Shown here one piece after another: positions 18,363-28,313 of a DNA stretch of 64,000 nt. The notes below the pieces were generated by a model. The model ran no database searches and had not been told where the DNA came from. It saw only the letters and a list, made by a program, of their open reading frames with translations. The DNA comes from Methylotuvimicrobium buryatense 5G (GTDB lineage: Bacteria > Pseudomonadota > Gammaproteobacteria > Methylococcales > Methylomonadaceae): NCBI RefSeq assembly GCF_000341735.1, contig NZ_KB455575.1, forward strand, positions 4,866,766 to 4,930,765, given 5' to 3'. The translations under genes were made by a program, and so were the position numbers. Every line of letters begins with the position of its first letter. Position 1 is the stretch's first letter.

Positions 18363-21300
18363 ATGTCAGTGGATTCCGAACTCTCCCCCTTTCTTGACGA
18401 TGCGCCGCCCGAGAGGCTACGCGAAATTCCCTATAACTATACCTCTTTTTCCGACCGAGAAATCGTCATTCGATTGCTCGGCGAAGAGAATTGGCAGGTC
18501 ATCGAGTCGCTACGCGGCGAACGCATGACCGGCCGTTCCGCGCGGATGCTGTTTGAAGTGCTCGGCGATATTTGGGCGGTTCAGCGAAATCCCTATCTCG
18601 AGGACGATTTGCTGAACAACCGCAAACGTCGCAAGGCTCTGCTCGACGCCTTGCGCCACCGTCTGCGGCAAATGGAAAAGCGCCATGCCGAATACGAAAA
18701 CGAATATCCGGATCGGGCCCGGCGCGTGGCCTTGCTGATCGAAGCGACGCATCAGGCCGTGAACGAATTCGAGGCGCATTTCGACCGTACCCGAGAAATG
18801 CGCCGCAAGGCGCTTGCCTTGTTTTCGAAGCATACGCACAAAGACAACATCGGTTTCGACGGCTTTGCCCGTGTGTCTCATGTGACAGATGCGACCGACT
18901 GGCGGGTCGAATATCCGTTCGTCGTGTTGTATCCGACCAGCGAAAAAGAAGTCGGCCAATTGGTGCGCGATTGCATCAAACTCGGCCTGACCATCATTCC
19001 GCGCGGCGGCGGCACCGGCTACACCGGCGGCGCGGTGCCGCTGACCCCTTACTCGGCCGTGATCAACACCGAAAAATTGTTGGACATGGGGCCGATCGAA
19101 CCGCAATCCCGATTGCCGGGCGTCGAACAATCCTATGCGACGATACATACCGGCGCGGGCGTCGTCACGCGGCGCGTAATGGACATGGCCGAAAACGCCG
19201 GCTTGGTGTTCGCCTGCGACCCGACTTCGGCCGATGCTTCGTGTATCGGCGGCAATGTCGCGATGAACGCCGGCGGCAAAAAGGCCGTGCTGTGGGGGAC
19301 TGCGTTGGATAACTTGGTATCCTGGCGCATGGTGACGCCGGACGGCAATTGGCTCGAAGTCGAGCGTATCCATCACAATTTCGGCAAGATTCACGACCAG
19401 GAACTCGTCACCTTTGCCTTGAAGCGTTTCGATGCCAAAGCCAAGGAATTGTTGTCCGAAGAGCGGCTCGAGATTCCCGGCGCGAAATTTCGCCGGGACG
19501 GCTTGGGCAAGGATGTGACCGATAAGTTTCTCGGCGGCCTGCCGGGCATACAAAAAGAAGGCTGCGACGGCATCATCACGTCGGCGCGCTGGATATTGCA
19601 TAAAATGCCGGCCTATACGCGCACGTTTTGCCTGGAGTTTTTCGGCCAGGTCCGCGACTCGGTGCCGGCCATCGTCGAGATTCGTGATTTCCTGGCGGCC
19701 TTGCCGAAAAGCGGCAGCGACCGGGTGATGCTAGCCGGGCTCGAACATTTGGACGAACGTTATGTCAAGGCCGTCGGCTATGCCGGCAAGGCCAAGCATC
19801 GCGGTCGGCCGAAAATGGTGTTGATCGGCGACATCGTCGGCGACGACGATCATCAAGTCGCCTTGGCGGCTTCGGAAGTCGTCAGATTGTGCAATGCGCG
19901 CGGTGCCGAAGGCTTCGTTGCGGTCAGTCCCGAATCGCGCCGGACCTTCTGGCTCGACCGGGCGCGCACCGCGGCGATCGCAAAACATACCAACGCGTTT
20001 AAGATCAATGAAGACGTCGTGATACCGCTGCCGCGCATGGGCGATTATTGCGACGGCATCGAACGCATCAACATCGAATTGTCGTTGCGCAACAAACTGC
20101 GTTTGTGCGATGCCTTGATCGATTTGTTCGAAGGCGATCTACCCTTGCGTTCCTATGAGGACGGCGTCGATAAAACCGATTTGATCGGCGAACGGCGCGG
20201 TCATGCCTTGATGGTGGTCGCCGAAGTTCGCGAACGTTGGCAATGGCTCTATGATAATTTGGACTTGCCGTTGCCGCAGGCCGAGGCCCTTTTTTCCCAA
20301 TACGGCATCGTTGCCGGCGAATTGACCAACCTGACCGAGCAGCCGACCTTGTTTCACCGACTGCAGGATTATTCGCTGCGGGTATCCTGGAAACAGGAAT
20401 TGCTGCCGCGCCTGAAAGAGATATTCGTCGGCGACAATTTCCGGCCGGTCGTCGAGCGCATCGAGGCGGCGCATAAAGAGGTGCTGCGAGGACGGGTATT
20501 CGTGGCGTTGCACATGCATGCCGGCGACGGCAACGTGCATACCAATCTGCCGGTCAACTCCGATAATTATGAGATGCTGCAAGAAGCCAACGCGGCAGTG
20601 GCGCGCATCATGGCCTTGGCGCGTTCTTTGGGCGGTGTGATTTCCGGCGAGCACGGCATCGGTATCACCAAATACGAATTCCTGACCGACGAGGAGCTGG
20701 CCGGTTTCCACGATTACAAACAGCGTATCGATCCGGAAGGCCGCTTCAATCGCGGTAAATTGATGCCCGGTTCCGATCTGAGTTCGGCTTATACGACCTC
20801 GTTCAATCTGATGGGCTTCGAGTCGCTGATCATGCAACAAAGCGACATCGGCGCGATCTCCGATTCGGTCAAGGATTGTTTGCGTTGCGGTAAATGCAAG
20901 CCGGTATGTTCGACGCATGTGCCGCGCGCGAATTTGTTGTATTCGCCGCGTAATAAAATTTTGGCGACGTCGCTGTTGATCGAGGCTTTTCTGTACGAAG
21001 AACAGACCCGGCGAGGCATTTCGATCACGCACTGGAAGGAATTCGAAGACGTCTCCGATCATTGCACGGTGTGCCATAAATGTTTCAATCCATGCCCGGT
21101 CGATATCGATTTCGGCGATGTGTCGATGAACATGCGCAATCTATTGCGCAAAATGGGTAAGCAAAGCTTCAACCCGGTCAAGACCGCGGCGATCGCGTTT
21201 CTGTCGACCGGCCGGCCGAGTAGCGTCAAGCTGATGCGCAAACTATTGATCGAATGGTCTTATAAAGCGCAGCGCTTGGGTAACTTCTTCCTCAGGCCAT

Positions 21301-22280
21301 GGGGTAGGGCGCAGCTCAAGCGGCCGCCGTCGTCGACCGGCAAGCCGGCGATGAAAGAGTATGTGATTCATTTCACGAACCGGAAAATGCCCGGCAAGTT
21401 GCCGTCGAAAACGTCCAGAGCCCTGCTCGGCATCGAAAGCGATCAAATCGTGCCGATCATCCGCGACCCGGGCAAAACCCGTACCGATTCCGAGGCGGTG
21501 TTTTATTTTCCGGGCTGCGGTTCCGAGCGCTTGTTTTCGCAAGTCGGTCTTGCGACGCAGGCGATGCTCTATGAAATCGGCGTGCAGACCGTGCTGCCGC
21601 CGGGTTATTTGTGCTGCGGTTTTCCGCAGCGCGCGGCCGGTCAATTCGACAAGGCGCAGCAAATCACGACCGACAACCGCGTGTTGTTTCACCGGGTTGC
21701 GACCACGCTCAATTATCTCGATATCAAGACCGTCGTGGTCAGTTGCGGCACCTGTCTGGATCAATTGGTCGATTACGAATTCGACAAGATATTTCCCGGT
21801 TGCCGCATGATCGACATTCACGAATATCTGCTCGAGAAAGGCGTGAAACTGGAGGGCGTCAACGGCCGTCGTTATTTATACCACGACCCTTGCCACAGTC
21901 CGATGCAACAACAGGATGCGATGAAGACCGTCAACGGTCTGCTCGGCGCGCCGGTCAATAAATCCGAGCGTTGTTGCGGCGAATCCGGAACCTTAGCGGT
22001 CGCGCGCCCCGATATTTCGACACAAGTGCGTTACCGTAAATCGGTCGAACTGCACCGCGACACCGCGAAACTCCGCGCCGACGATTATGACGGGCCGGTC
22101 AAGATGTTGACCTCGTGCCCATCCTGTCTGCAAGGCTTGCAGCGTTACAAGGGCGACGTCGATCAGCTCGAAGTCGATTACATCGTCGTCGAAATCGCCC
22201 GGCATGTTCTCGGCGAAGATTGGATGAAAAGCTATATCAAGCAAGCGGCCAAGGGCGGGATCGAGCGGGTGTTGGTTTGA
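18363..22280 (+). CDS. DUF3683 FAD-linked dehydrogenase fused to Fe-S/CCG module (D-lactate dehydrogenase-like)
   Basis: From the ATG at 18363 the product has 1305 residues; a GTG at 18324 would add 13. In order: a DUF3683 N-terminal domain (about 10-150, [20 protein letters not shown]), a FAD_binding_4 fold ([17 protein letters not shown] near 212), a FAD-oxidase C domain with [15 protein letters not shown] and [13 protein letters not shown], and two 4Fe-4S clusters (C839, C842, C845, C849 and C901, C904, C907, C911). Two CCG heterodisulfide-type repeats follow (FPGCG/CCGFPQ and DPCHSP/CCGESG). This is GlcD and GlpC/GlcF in one chain: a flavin oxidises a 2-hydroxy acid, probably D-lactate, and passes electrons through Fe-S centres toward quinone or cytochrome. 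The substrate is inferred from the family. Confidence 0.85.
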   Translation: MSVDSELSPFLDDAPPERLREIPYNYTSFSDREIVIRLLGEENWQVIESLRGERMTGRSARMLFEVLGDIWAVQRNPYLEDDLLNNRKRRKALLDALRHRLRQMEKRHAEYENEYPDRARRVALLIEATHQAVNEFEAHFDRTREMRRKALALFSKHTHKDNIGFDGFARVSHVTDATDWRVEYPFVVLYPTSEKEVGQLVRDCIKLGLTIIPRGGGTGYTGGAVPLTPYSAVINTEKLLDMGPIEPQSRLPGVEQSYATIHTGAGVVTRRVMDMAENAGLVFACDPTSADASCIGGNVAMNAGGKKAVLWGTALDNLVSWRMVTPDGNWLEVERIHHNFGKIHDQELVTFALKRFDAKAKELLSEERLEIPGAKFRRDGLGKDVTDKFLGGLPGIQKEGCDGIITSARWILHKMPAYTRTFCLEFFGQVRDSVPAIVEIRDFLAALPKSGSDRVMLAGLEHLDERYVKAVGYAGKAKHRGRPKMVLIGDIVGDDDHQVALAASEVVRLCNARGAEGFVAVSPESRRTFWLDRARTAAIAKHTNAFKINEDVVIPLPRMGDYCDGIERINIELSLRNKLRLCDALIDLFEGDLPLRSYEDGVDKTDLIGERRGHALMVVAEVRERWQWLYDNLDLPLPQAEALFSQYGIVAGELTNLTEQPTLFHRLQDYSLRVSWKQELLPRLKEIFVGDNFRPVVERIEAAHKEVLRGRVFVALHMHAGDGNVHTNLPVNSDNYEMLQEANAAVARIMALARSLGGVISGEHGIGITKYEFLTDEELAGFHDYKQRIDPEGRFNRGKLMPGSDLSSAYTTSFNLMGFESLIMQQSDIGAISDSVKDCLRCGKCKPVCSTHVPRANLLYSPRNKILATSLLIEAFLYEEQTRRGISITHWKEFEDVSDHCTVCHKCFNPCPVDIDFGDVSMNMRNLLRKMGKQSFNPVKTAAIAFLSTGRPSSVKLMRKLLIEWSYKAQRLGNFFLRPWGRAQLKRPPSSTGKPAMKEYVIHFTNRKMPGKLPSKTSRALLGIESDQIVPIIRDPGKTRTDSEAVFYFPGCGSERLFSQVGLATQAMLYEIGVQTVLPPGYLCCGFPQRAAGQFDKAQQITTDNRVLFHRVATTLNYLDIKTVVVSCGTCLDQLVDYEFDKIFPGCRMIDIHEYLLEKGVKLEGVNGRRYLYHDPCHSPMQQQDAMKTVNGLLGAPVNKSERCCGESGTLAVARPDISTQVRYRKSVELHRDTAKLRADDYDGPVKMLTSCPSCLQGLQRYKGDVDQLEVDYIVVEIARHVLGEDWMKSYIKQAAKGGIERVLV

Positions 22281-22420
22281 TTTTGGTTAGCGGTCAGTAG
22301 GATGCGGCCGTAGGATGGGTAGCAGCGAAGCGGAAACCTATCGCTTTCTTCCGCAGGACGGGTTATTCAACCCGTCCCCAATATTGCGGCTTACCCTAAG
22401 CATTAAAGGGTGATTAGTGC

Positions 22421-22604
22421 TGTGGGAGCGATCCCCAGATCGCGATCGTCGAAGACGGCAAGGCCGAAAAAAGCACAACGGAATCGAAGTCGCAATGCCA
22501 AAGCTCCGAAAAAAAGGCGGCTAAACGTTGCAGGCTTCGAATAAAGACAAAGACAACTTAAACGACGCCGGCCTCGACATCGCGACGAAGGTGTCGCTCC
22601 CACA
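22421..22604. repeat. Family C single unit, with D-type and other repeat fragments around it
   Basis: A single C unit runs from TGTGGGAGCGATCCCC to GGTGTCGCTCCCACA. The gap 22281-22672 also holds GTAGGATGGGTAGCAGCG (22311-22328, the arm sequence that flanks the RTX gene), an ACGGGTTATTCAACCCGT palindrome (22359-22376) and GACGGGGCTGGAAACCCGTC (22627-22646). No gene in the gap. Confidence 0.8.
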
Positions 22605-22672
22605 AAAGTTTTTTTGCTTCGGCATGACGGGGCTGGAAACCCGTCCTGCCAAAAAAAGTAACCTCTCAAGCC

Positions 22673-24757
22673 TCAATCTATTATGGGCAAGAGGGCGGTT
22701 GTGGGTCGGTAATCGGCAACGATCGGCGCGGTATGATTAACGGTTCTCGTTTGGTCCGATGCGTTAGGGTGATGCTCCGGAAAGCCGCAGGGGCTCGAGT
22801 CGCACGCACGGGGCAATAAAGGCGTTGCAAATAGCGGCAACGAAGGCCCATAGTAGCTCATGACAGTACCGAATCTCCGATCAATCCCCCAAGCATAGGA
22901 GTAAGGGAATTTGCCTGCCACGTTGGAGAACTCTCTGTCATGAACCAAGCCGAAACTGTGGCCGACTTCATGTGTGAAGGTTTCGGTACCGCAATAACTT
23001 CTCGTATTCGCGTCTTTGGACTGGCCGTCGCTAACTGTCGCGAAGGCAAAGTTCGGAATGCCGCCGCCGCCATTTGCAAAACCGATATAGGCTTCGCCGC
23101 AACTGCCGGACGTTTGACCATATAAGGGCCTAAACAGCAAGACCACATCGGCGCCGTATTGATTGCGTAACGCGGCAGTTCCGCTAAATGCGCCTCGATC
23201 AAAGGCTAAATCCGTTAAGGCCCTGGAATTGCTGTTGCTTTCAATATAAGAGGTCGCCCGGGTATGCACTAATCTCAATTCCATCTTGATGCCCGAGTCC
23301 AGGAGGGCCTGGTTAGAAAGGTCGACCAGAAATTGAATGCGTTGCCTTGCGTATTCGGCGGTTTGTTTGCCGGTCGTGTACAAGACCATTAAATCGACAA
23401 CGGTATTAGCGGTCTCATTCGGCGGATCTATGGGCTTGTCTAATGGCGTGTCGTTGGGGGAGTCTAATGCCGCCAAATATTCGGCATAGGCGGCTTCGGC
23501 GATTTTTGCATCGGCTTCCGCGTTATCGGCAAGAGATTGCTTTCTTAAGTAAATTCTATGCAGCCGATTCGCGATTCTGGCTGCCTTTCTATGCTCGACA
23601 AGCGTTTTTCTCAATTCGCGCCTAGCGGCTCTAAGTTCTACTCTGGCCGCCCTAAGCGTCAACCTTGCCGGTCTTATCTCTTCTCTCGATGCGGTATCCG
23701 CACGAGACTGATTCAACGCCAATCTGGCTGTTAGACGGTTTTCCTTCGCTTGATCAAAGCTGTCACGCAAGATTTCGACTTGTCGAGCCGTTTGTTCAAC
23801 ATAATCTCTCTGTTGCTCATACTCCGCCAGAGCGCTTTCTGCCTCGGACGCCAATTGGTCGGCTCTTGCCCGGGCCAGTTCGGCCGACTCTTTTAATCCC
23901 TCGACGCGCAGTAACGGCTGATTGTTCATGACGGTCAACAAAGACTCGGGCGGCGGTAATGCTTCATTGTGTTCATGACGTCTTACTTTTTGCAAACCGG
24001 ATCGTTCGAGATCGACAAGCACAGTGAGGCCTTCGGCGCTGTCGATGAGATATTCGCCGTCCGGCGTATAAACATTACCGATAACCCCCGACTCGCCTTG
24101 CGAAACAAAAAACCGGTAGCCTTTGCCCTCCTCGGCCAGATAGCCCATCCAGGTGCGGGTACCGTTTTGGTGCTCGATCTTATTGTCGTGTTCAATGCTA
24201 TATTGCCCGATAGGCAAATCGAGCATCAATTGCTCTCCGATTGCAATGCCGTTCAATGTCTTCATCGGCAAATCAATCGGCATGACCGAGCCGGGATTAT
24301 AGTGACGGTATTTGTTAGGTACTTTGTCGGAATAAAACGGCGCAATCACAATCGGTTCGACTTCGGCGATTTCTTTGTCGGGGTCGATAAAATCGCTTCC
24401 GTTTCGGCCGGAAATGATGACTTTTTTCACGGAATCGTGATCGAGTTCAATAGAGTAGTTATAACCCTGAAGGAATTGCTCGATTGCGATTTTCCAATTA
24501 TCGGCAGCCAATTTTTGTGTGATGGTATCGTTTTTGACCGAAAAATCGATTTTAAAAACAATGCCGGATCGGTTCGCTATTTGCGCGGCTGCCTCGTGCA
24601 AAGACTTGTCTTTAATAACATGATAAATTTCATGCGGCGTTTCTTTTATCATAAGATCGGCCATGTCGCCATTTCCGTTAAATGACAAAAAAAACAAACA
24701 ACAAAATACGAAACTGTCTTTTAAAAGCATTTTCATGTCATTCAATTTCGGCACCAT
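22673..24757 (-). CDS. Secreted metzincin (reprolysin-like) zinc protease with STN-like and coiled-coil regions
   Basis: 694 residues. After a signal-type hydrophobic stretch (SFVFCCLFFLSF) comes an STN-like domain (about 50-115: SLHEAAAQIANRSGIVFKID, IAIEQFLQGYNYSIELD), the short fold usually found at the start of secretins and TonB receptors. A region rich in aromatic residues and Gly follows (GTRTWMGYLAEEGKGYRFF), as in M12B propeptides. Then a long coiled coil (about 285-430, repeated ARxELRAARRELR) leads to a catalytic domain with HEVGHSFGLVHD (His near 596, 600 and 606) and a Met-turn VMSYYGP. The HExxHxxGxxHD plus Met-turn pattern defines a metzincin. The natural target is unknown. Start: ATG 24757; ATG 24736 is possible. 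Confidence 0.75.
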   Translation of the reverse strand: MVPKLNDMKMLLKDSFVFCCLFFLSFNGNGDMADLMIKETPHEIYHVIKDKSLHEAAAQIANRSGIVFKIDFSVKNDTITQKLAADNWKIAIEQFLQGYNYSIELDHDSVKKVIISGRNGSDFIDPDKEIAEVEPIVIAPFYSDKVPNKYRHYNPGSVMPIDLPMKTLNGIAIGEQLMLDLPIGQYSIEHDNKIEHQNGTRTWMGYLAEEGKGYRFFVSQGESGVIGNVYTPDGEYLIDSAEGLTVLVDLERSGLQKVRRHEHNEALPPPESLLTVMNNQPLLRVEGLKESAELARARADQLASEAESALAEYEQQRDYVEQTARQVEILRDSFDQAKENRLTARLALNQSRADTASREEIRPARLTLRAARVELRAARRELRKTLVEHRKAARIANRLHRIYLRKQSLADNAEADAKIAEAAYAEYLAALDSPNDTPLDKPIDPPNETANTVVDLMVLYTTGKQTAEYARQRIQFLVDLSNQALLDSGIKMELRLVHTRATSYIESNSNSRALTDLAFDRGAFSGTAALRNQYGADVVLLFRPLYGQTSGSCGEAYIGFANGGGGIPNFAFATVSDGQSKDANTRSYCGTETFTHEVGHSFGLVHDREFSNVAGKFPYSYAWGIDRRFGTVMSYYGPSLPLFATPLLPRACDSSPCGFPEHHPNASDQTRTVNHTAPIVADYRPTTALLPIID

Positions 24758-24861
24758 ATTAATCTTAAGCTATACTTCTTGCGGTCTTTTATTACAAGCT
24801 ATTTTATTCGGCAACCAGGCAGGAAAATAGCACCAACTCCCAATTTGAGAATAAAAATCAG

Positions 24862-24942
24862 CCCCCCTCTTTGAAAAAAAAGAGGGGTTAGGGGAGATTT
24901 TTTAAATAAATCCCCCTCAATCCCCCTTTTTCAAAGGGGGAG
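24862..24942. repeat. Palindromic G/C-run repeat
   Basis: CCCCCTCTTT-GAAAAAAA-AGAGGGG forms one hairpin, and CCCCCTTTTTCAAAGGGGG another; the two also pair with each other. This kind of dispersed palindrome is common between genes in many Gammaproteobacteria. It could stop transcription entering the secretion operon, but it lacks a clean U-tract. Confidence 0.6.
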
Positions 24943-24995
24943 GCCAACAATTACGCCTGAATTGCGGTAATTTGCCAACGGGGTCTGAATACTTA

Positions 24996-25187
24996 CAAAA
25001 AGGGTGCGGGTGTGCGTGGCTAAGATGTCGGCAGCAGGGCAGATTTTTGCACCATGCAAAATCTGCATTCACGCCATCCTTGGCGTTCGAGCTGCCGCTA
25101 AGCCCCCATGGATGGGTTTACGGCGTTCCTCGACAGGCATACCCCACACCCTAAAATCGGCGAAACTGCTCAAACTGGGAATTGCTG
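24996..25187. mobile_element. Family A element (copy 3, left end eroded)
   Basis: Right end GCATACCCCACACC...CAAACTGGGAATTGCTG is intact; the left end is diverged (AAAAAGGGTGCGGGTGTGCG). It lies 77 bp upstream of the ABC transporter gene, so it may influence that promoter. Confidence 0.75.
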
Positions 25188-25264
25188 GGGAGTTGCTGCT
25201 AAGTATGAATTTCTAGCAAAATATGTGACAATAGCCGATTAATATTTGGGTCAATAACCACAAT

Positions 25265-26977
25265 ATGAAAGTAACAGTAAAATCCGACTTAGAAAAGGCG
25301 CTAAAGTTATGCAAGAGCGCTTTTCTATCCGCAGCCGGTTTCAGCATGCTCATCAATTTTTTAATGATCACCCCGTCGATCTACATGTTGCAAGTCTACG
25401 ACAGAGTAGTTTCAACGGGAAATAAATCGACCTTAATCATGTTAACGCTGATTGTTTTGGGGCTTTTTATAACCTTAGCCGCCTTGGAATGGGTCAGGTC
25501 GCAAATATTGGTCAGAATCAGCACGCGCCTGGAAACCTTGTTAAACCAGCGTCTTTTTCAGGTGGCATTCAAGCAAGCGCTCTTGTCCGGAGGGCAAAGA
25601 GCCACAACGCAACCCTTGGACGACTTGACCGGCTTGCGTCAGTTTTTAACCGGCAACGGATTGTTCGCATTTTTCGATGCGCCGTGGATGCCGATTTATC
25701 TTGCTTTGCTATTTATGTTTCACCCGCTATACGGATGGTTTTCGGTTGTTACGGCTATCATATTATGCTTGGTAGCTTTCGCTACCGAAAAGGTTACGAC
25801 AAAAACCTTAAGCGAAGCCAATAATACGTCAATTGCCACGCGCAGCATGCTTAATAAAAATCTGCGCAACGCCGAAGTTATCGAATCGATGGGTATGCTG
25901 GAGAACATTCGTCGGCGCTGGATGAGCGGAGCGGTTAAGGTGTTAGACTTGCAGGCCGTTGCCAGCTCGCGTGCAGGCGTATTGACATCGCTGTCGAAAT
26001 TCATTCGTATGTCGTCCCAGTCATTGATTTTGGGATTAGGTGCATACCTCGTCATAGAGCGCGAAATTTCCCCGGGCTTGATGATTGCCGGCTCCATTCT
26101 GATGGGCCGGGCATTAGCGCCTATTGACTTGATGATCGGTACCTGGAAAGGGTTTATTAGTGCTAGGGGGCAATACGAACGCTTGAACACGATCCTATTA
26201 CAAATTCCGGCCGATAACGAACGCATGCAATTACCCGATCCTAAAGGCAGCATACAACTGGAAAATGCGGTTGTCGTGCCTCCGGGCGCCAAAGTTCCCG
26301 CGCTTAAAGGTCTCAATGTGACGATTGATGCCGGCGATATCGTAGGTATAGTAGGGCCCAGCGGTGCCGGCAAATCAACCTTGGCCCGTGCAGTTCTGGG
26401 TATCTGGCCCACGGCTAACGGCGCGATACGAATGGATGGCGCCGAAGTCTTTCAATGGGATCGTGAACACCTAGGGAGTTTTATCGGGTATTTGCCTCAA
26501 GATATCGAGTTATTCGAAGGCACAATCAGCGAAAACATTGCCCGTTTCGGAGAAATCAACCCGGAAAAAGTGGTCGAGGCTGCTAAAATGGCTGATGTTC
26601 ATGAGCTGATATTGCAACTTCCGGAAGGCTACGATACTGTAATTGGCGCTAGCGGGGGTAGCCTTTCCGGGGGGCAGCGACAACGGATCGGTTTGGCTAG
26701 GGCTTTGTATGGCAGCCCTGTGTTAGTCGTGCTGGATGAACCGAACTCCAATCTCGACGAACAAGGTGAAAGCGCCTTGGGAGAGGCATTGGTCCAGCTT
26801 AAACAAAAAAAGACCACTGTATTGATCATTACCCATCGTAACGCTGCTTTAGCGAAAGCCGATAAATTGCTAATCTTAAAAGAGGGCGCATTAGTGGCGT
26901 ATGGTCCTAAGGAACATGTTGTTGCTTATCTGCAACAGCAATCTGCCGGAACAGTAACGAAATTAAACAAAACATAA
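25265..26977 (+). CDS. Type I secretion ABC transporter (PrtD/SapD type permease-ATPase)
   Basis: 570 residues, the length typical of PrtD/AprD-class exporters, lacking the N-terminal C39-like domain of HlyB. Six membrane spans occupy about 20-290 (FSMLINFLMITPSIYMLQVY, then YDRVVSTGNKSTL, a family hallmark). The ATPase has Walker A GPSGAGKST near 365, signature LSGGQRQRIGLARAL near 467 and Walker B VLVVLDEPNSNLD near 487. As a dimer it recognises C-terminal secretion signals and drives unfolded substrates through the channel. It is the first gene of a tight operon with the adaptor (6 nt downstream) and TolC-like protein. Likely cargos are the RTX protein and the giant protein nearby. Confidence 0.92.
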   Translation: MKVTVKSDLEKALKLCKSAFLSAAGFSMLINFLMITPSIYMLQVYDRVVSTGNKSTLIMLTLIVLGLFITLAALEWVRSQILVRISTRLETLLNQRLFQVAFKQALLSGGQRATTQPLDDLTGLRQFLTGNGLFAFFDAPWMPIYLALLFMFHPLYGWFSVVTAIILCLVAFATEKVTTKTLSEANNTSIATRSMLNKNLRNAEVIESMGMLENIRRRWMSGAVKVLDLQAVASSRAGVLTSLSKFIRMSSQSLILGLGAYLVIEREISPGLMIAGSILMGRALAPIDLMIGTWKGFISARGQYERLNTILLQIPADNERMQLPDPKGSIQLENAVVVPPGAKVPALKGLNVTIDAGDIVGIVGPSGAGKSTLARAVLGIWPTANGAIRMDGAEVFQWDREHLGSFIGYLPQDIELFEGTISENIARFGEINPEKVVEAAKMADVHELILQLPEGYDTVIGASGGSLSGGQRQRIGLARALYGSPVLVVLDEPNSNLDEQGESALGEALVQLKQKKTTVLIITHRNAALAKADKLLILKEGALVAYGPKEHVVAYLQQQSAGTVTKLNKT

Positions 26978-26983
26978 TATCCG

Positions 26984-28309
26984 ATGACCGAAAATTCCGC
27001 TTTAATAAACTCCGAACCCACGGCGCTGCATACCGATGATAAGCCCATTCGTCTGATTGGTGTCATTATCGTCCTGGCGACATTCGGCGTATTCGGCGGC
27101 TGGGCGGTTTTAGCTCCCTTGGACAGTTCCGCTCTCGCCCCAGGAATCGTCGTAGTCAAATCGTACAAAAAGACTGTGCAACATCTCGACGGCGGTATTG
27201 TTGCCAAAATACTGGCGCAAGACGGCGATTTCGTAGAGGAAGGGCAGCCCTTGGTAATCCTGGACGATACGCAGATCAAAGCCCAGCTTGGCATTGCGTA
27301 CAGCCAAAAAATAAACTTAGCGGCGCAAGTAGCTCGTTTGCGGGCAGAACGTGATCAGTTGCCCGAAGTCGTCTACCCGGAGTTTCTCGATGTATCGGAC
27401 GACCCCAGAGTAATAGAAACGAAACAAGCCGAAAATCATGTCTTTCGGGCACGAAAAAATGCATACCAAGGCGAAATCGCCGTGCTGGAACAGCGGATTG
27501 GTCAAATCAAAAGCAAAATAAACGGCTTGAAAAATCAGATTGCCAGCAAAGAGATCTTGGTCAAATCCTATGCCGGAGAGATTAAAGACTTACAAGAATT
27601 GTTAGCGGAAGGTTTTGCCGACCGGCAACGCTTGCGAGATCTTGAGCGTAGCCATGCACAACAAACCGGCGAAATCGCCCAATTACATGCGGAAGCTGCA
27701 AGCAACGAAATACTGATCGGCGAAACCCGTTTGCAAATATTGCAAACCCAGAAACAATTTCAACAAGAAGTGACTGCCAAGCTGAGTGAGGCTCAGGCCG
27801 GATTGAATGACGCGGAAGAAAGAGTCACCGCAAACCGAGACAAACTCGACCGAATTGTCATTAAATCGCCGGCGGCAGGTATGGTATTGGGATTGTCTGT
27901 ACATACCGAAGGCGGCGTGATCGTAGCGGGGGAACCGATATTGAATATCGTTCCGAAAGACGTCGATCTGATTGTCGAGGCCAAAGTGTCGCCGATAGAT
28001 ATTGACAGGGTTAGTGTGGGGCTGCAGTCGGAAGTTCGGTTTAGCGCATTCAAGCAAGCGACGACACCCAAGATGGAAGGACGTGTAATCCACCTGTCCG
28101 CCGACAGTTTTACCGATGAAAGAACCGGAGAGTCCTATTATCAGGCGCATATCGAGCTGACCCCGGAAAGTCAAATAGACCTGGGCGAGCTGCAATTGTT
28201 GCCGGGCATGCCGGTAGAAGTACTCATCAACACCGGCGAACGCACCTTATTTGAATACCTGGCGCAACCGATTACCAATGCTTTTGCGCGTTCATTCATT
28301 GAAGACTAA
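26984..28309 (+). CDS. Type I secretion membrane-fusion protein (HlyD/PrtE type)
   Basis: 441 residues. One membrane anchor sits near 24-42 (LIGVIIVLATFGVFGGWAVL), followed by the split lipoyl/biotinyl domain (VVVKSYKKTVQHLDGGIVAKIL at the front, IKSPAAGMVLGL at the back) around a long coiled-coil hairpin (about 100-285). The C-terminal beta domain carries LLPGMPVEVLINTGERT, the closing motif of PrtE/HlyD adaptors. It bridges the ABC transporter and the outer-membrane channel. The stop lies 4 nt before the next start, so translation is probably coupled. Confidence 0.92.
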   Translation: MTENSALINSEPTALHTDDKPIRLIGVIIVLATFGVFGGWAVLAPLDSSALAPGIVVVKSYKKTVQHLDGGIVAKILAQDGDFVEEGQPLVILDDTQIKAQLGIAYSQKINLAAQVARLRAERDQLPEVVYPEFLDVSDDPRVIETKQAENHVFRARKNAYQGEIAVLEQRIGQIKSKINGLKNQIASKEILVKSYAGEIKDLQELLAEGFADRQRLRDLERSHAQQTGEIAQLHAEAASNEILIGETRLQILQTQKQFQQEVTAKLSEAQAGLNDAEERVTANRDKLDRIVIKSPAAGMVLGLSVHTEGGVIVAGEPILNIVPKDVDLIVEAKVSPIDIDRVSVGLQSEVRFSAFKQATTPKMEGRVIHLSADSFTDERTGESYYQAHIELTPESQIDLGELQLLPGMPVEVLINTGERTLFEYLAQPITNAFARSFIED

Positions 28310-28313
28310 AGCG

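Noticed and set aside
18510..19601. 363-residue minus-strand ORF opposite the DUF3683 dehydrogenase
   Set aside because: Composition is typical of an antisense shadow, and the plus-strand frame has all conserved flavin motifs.
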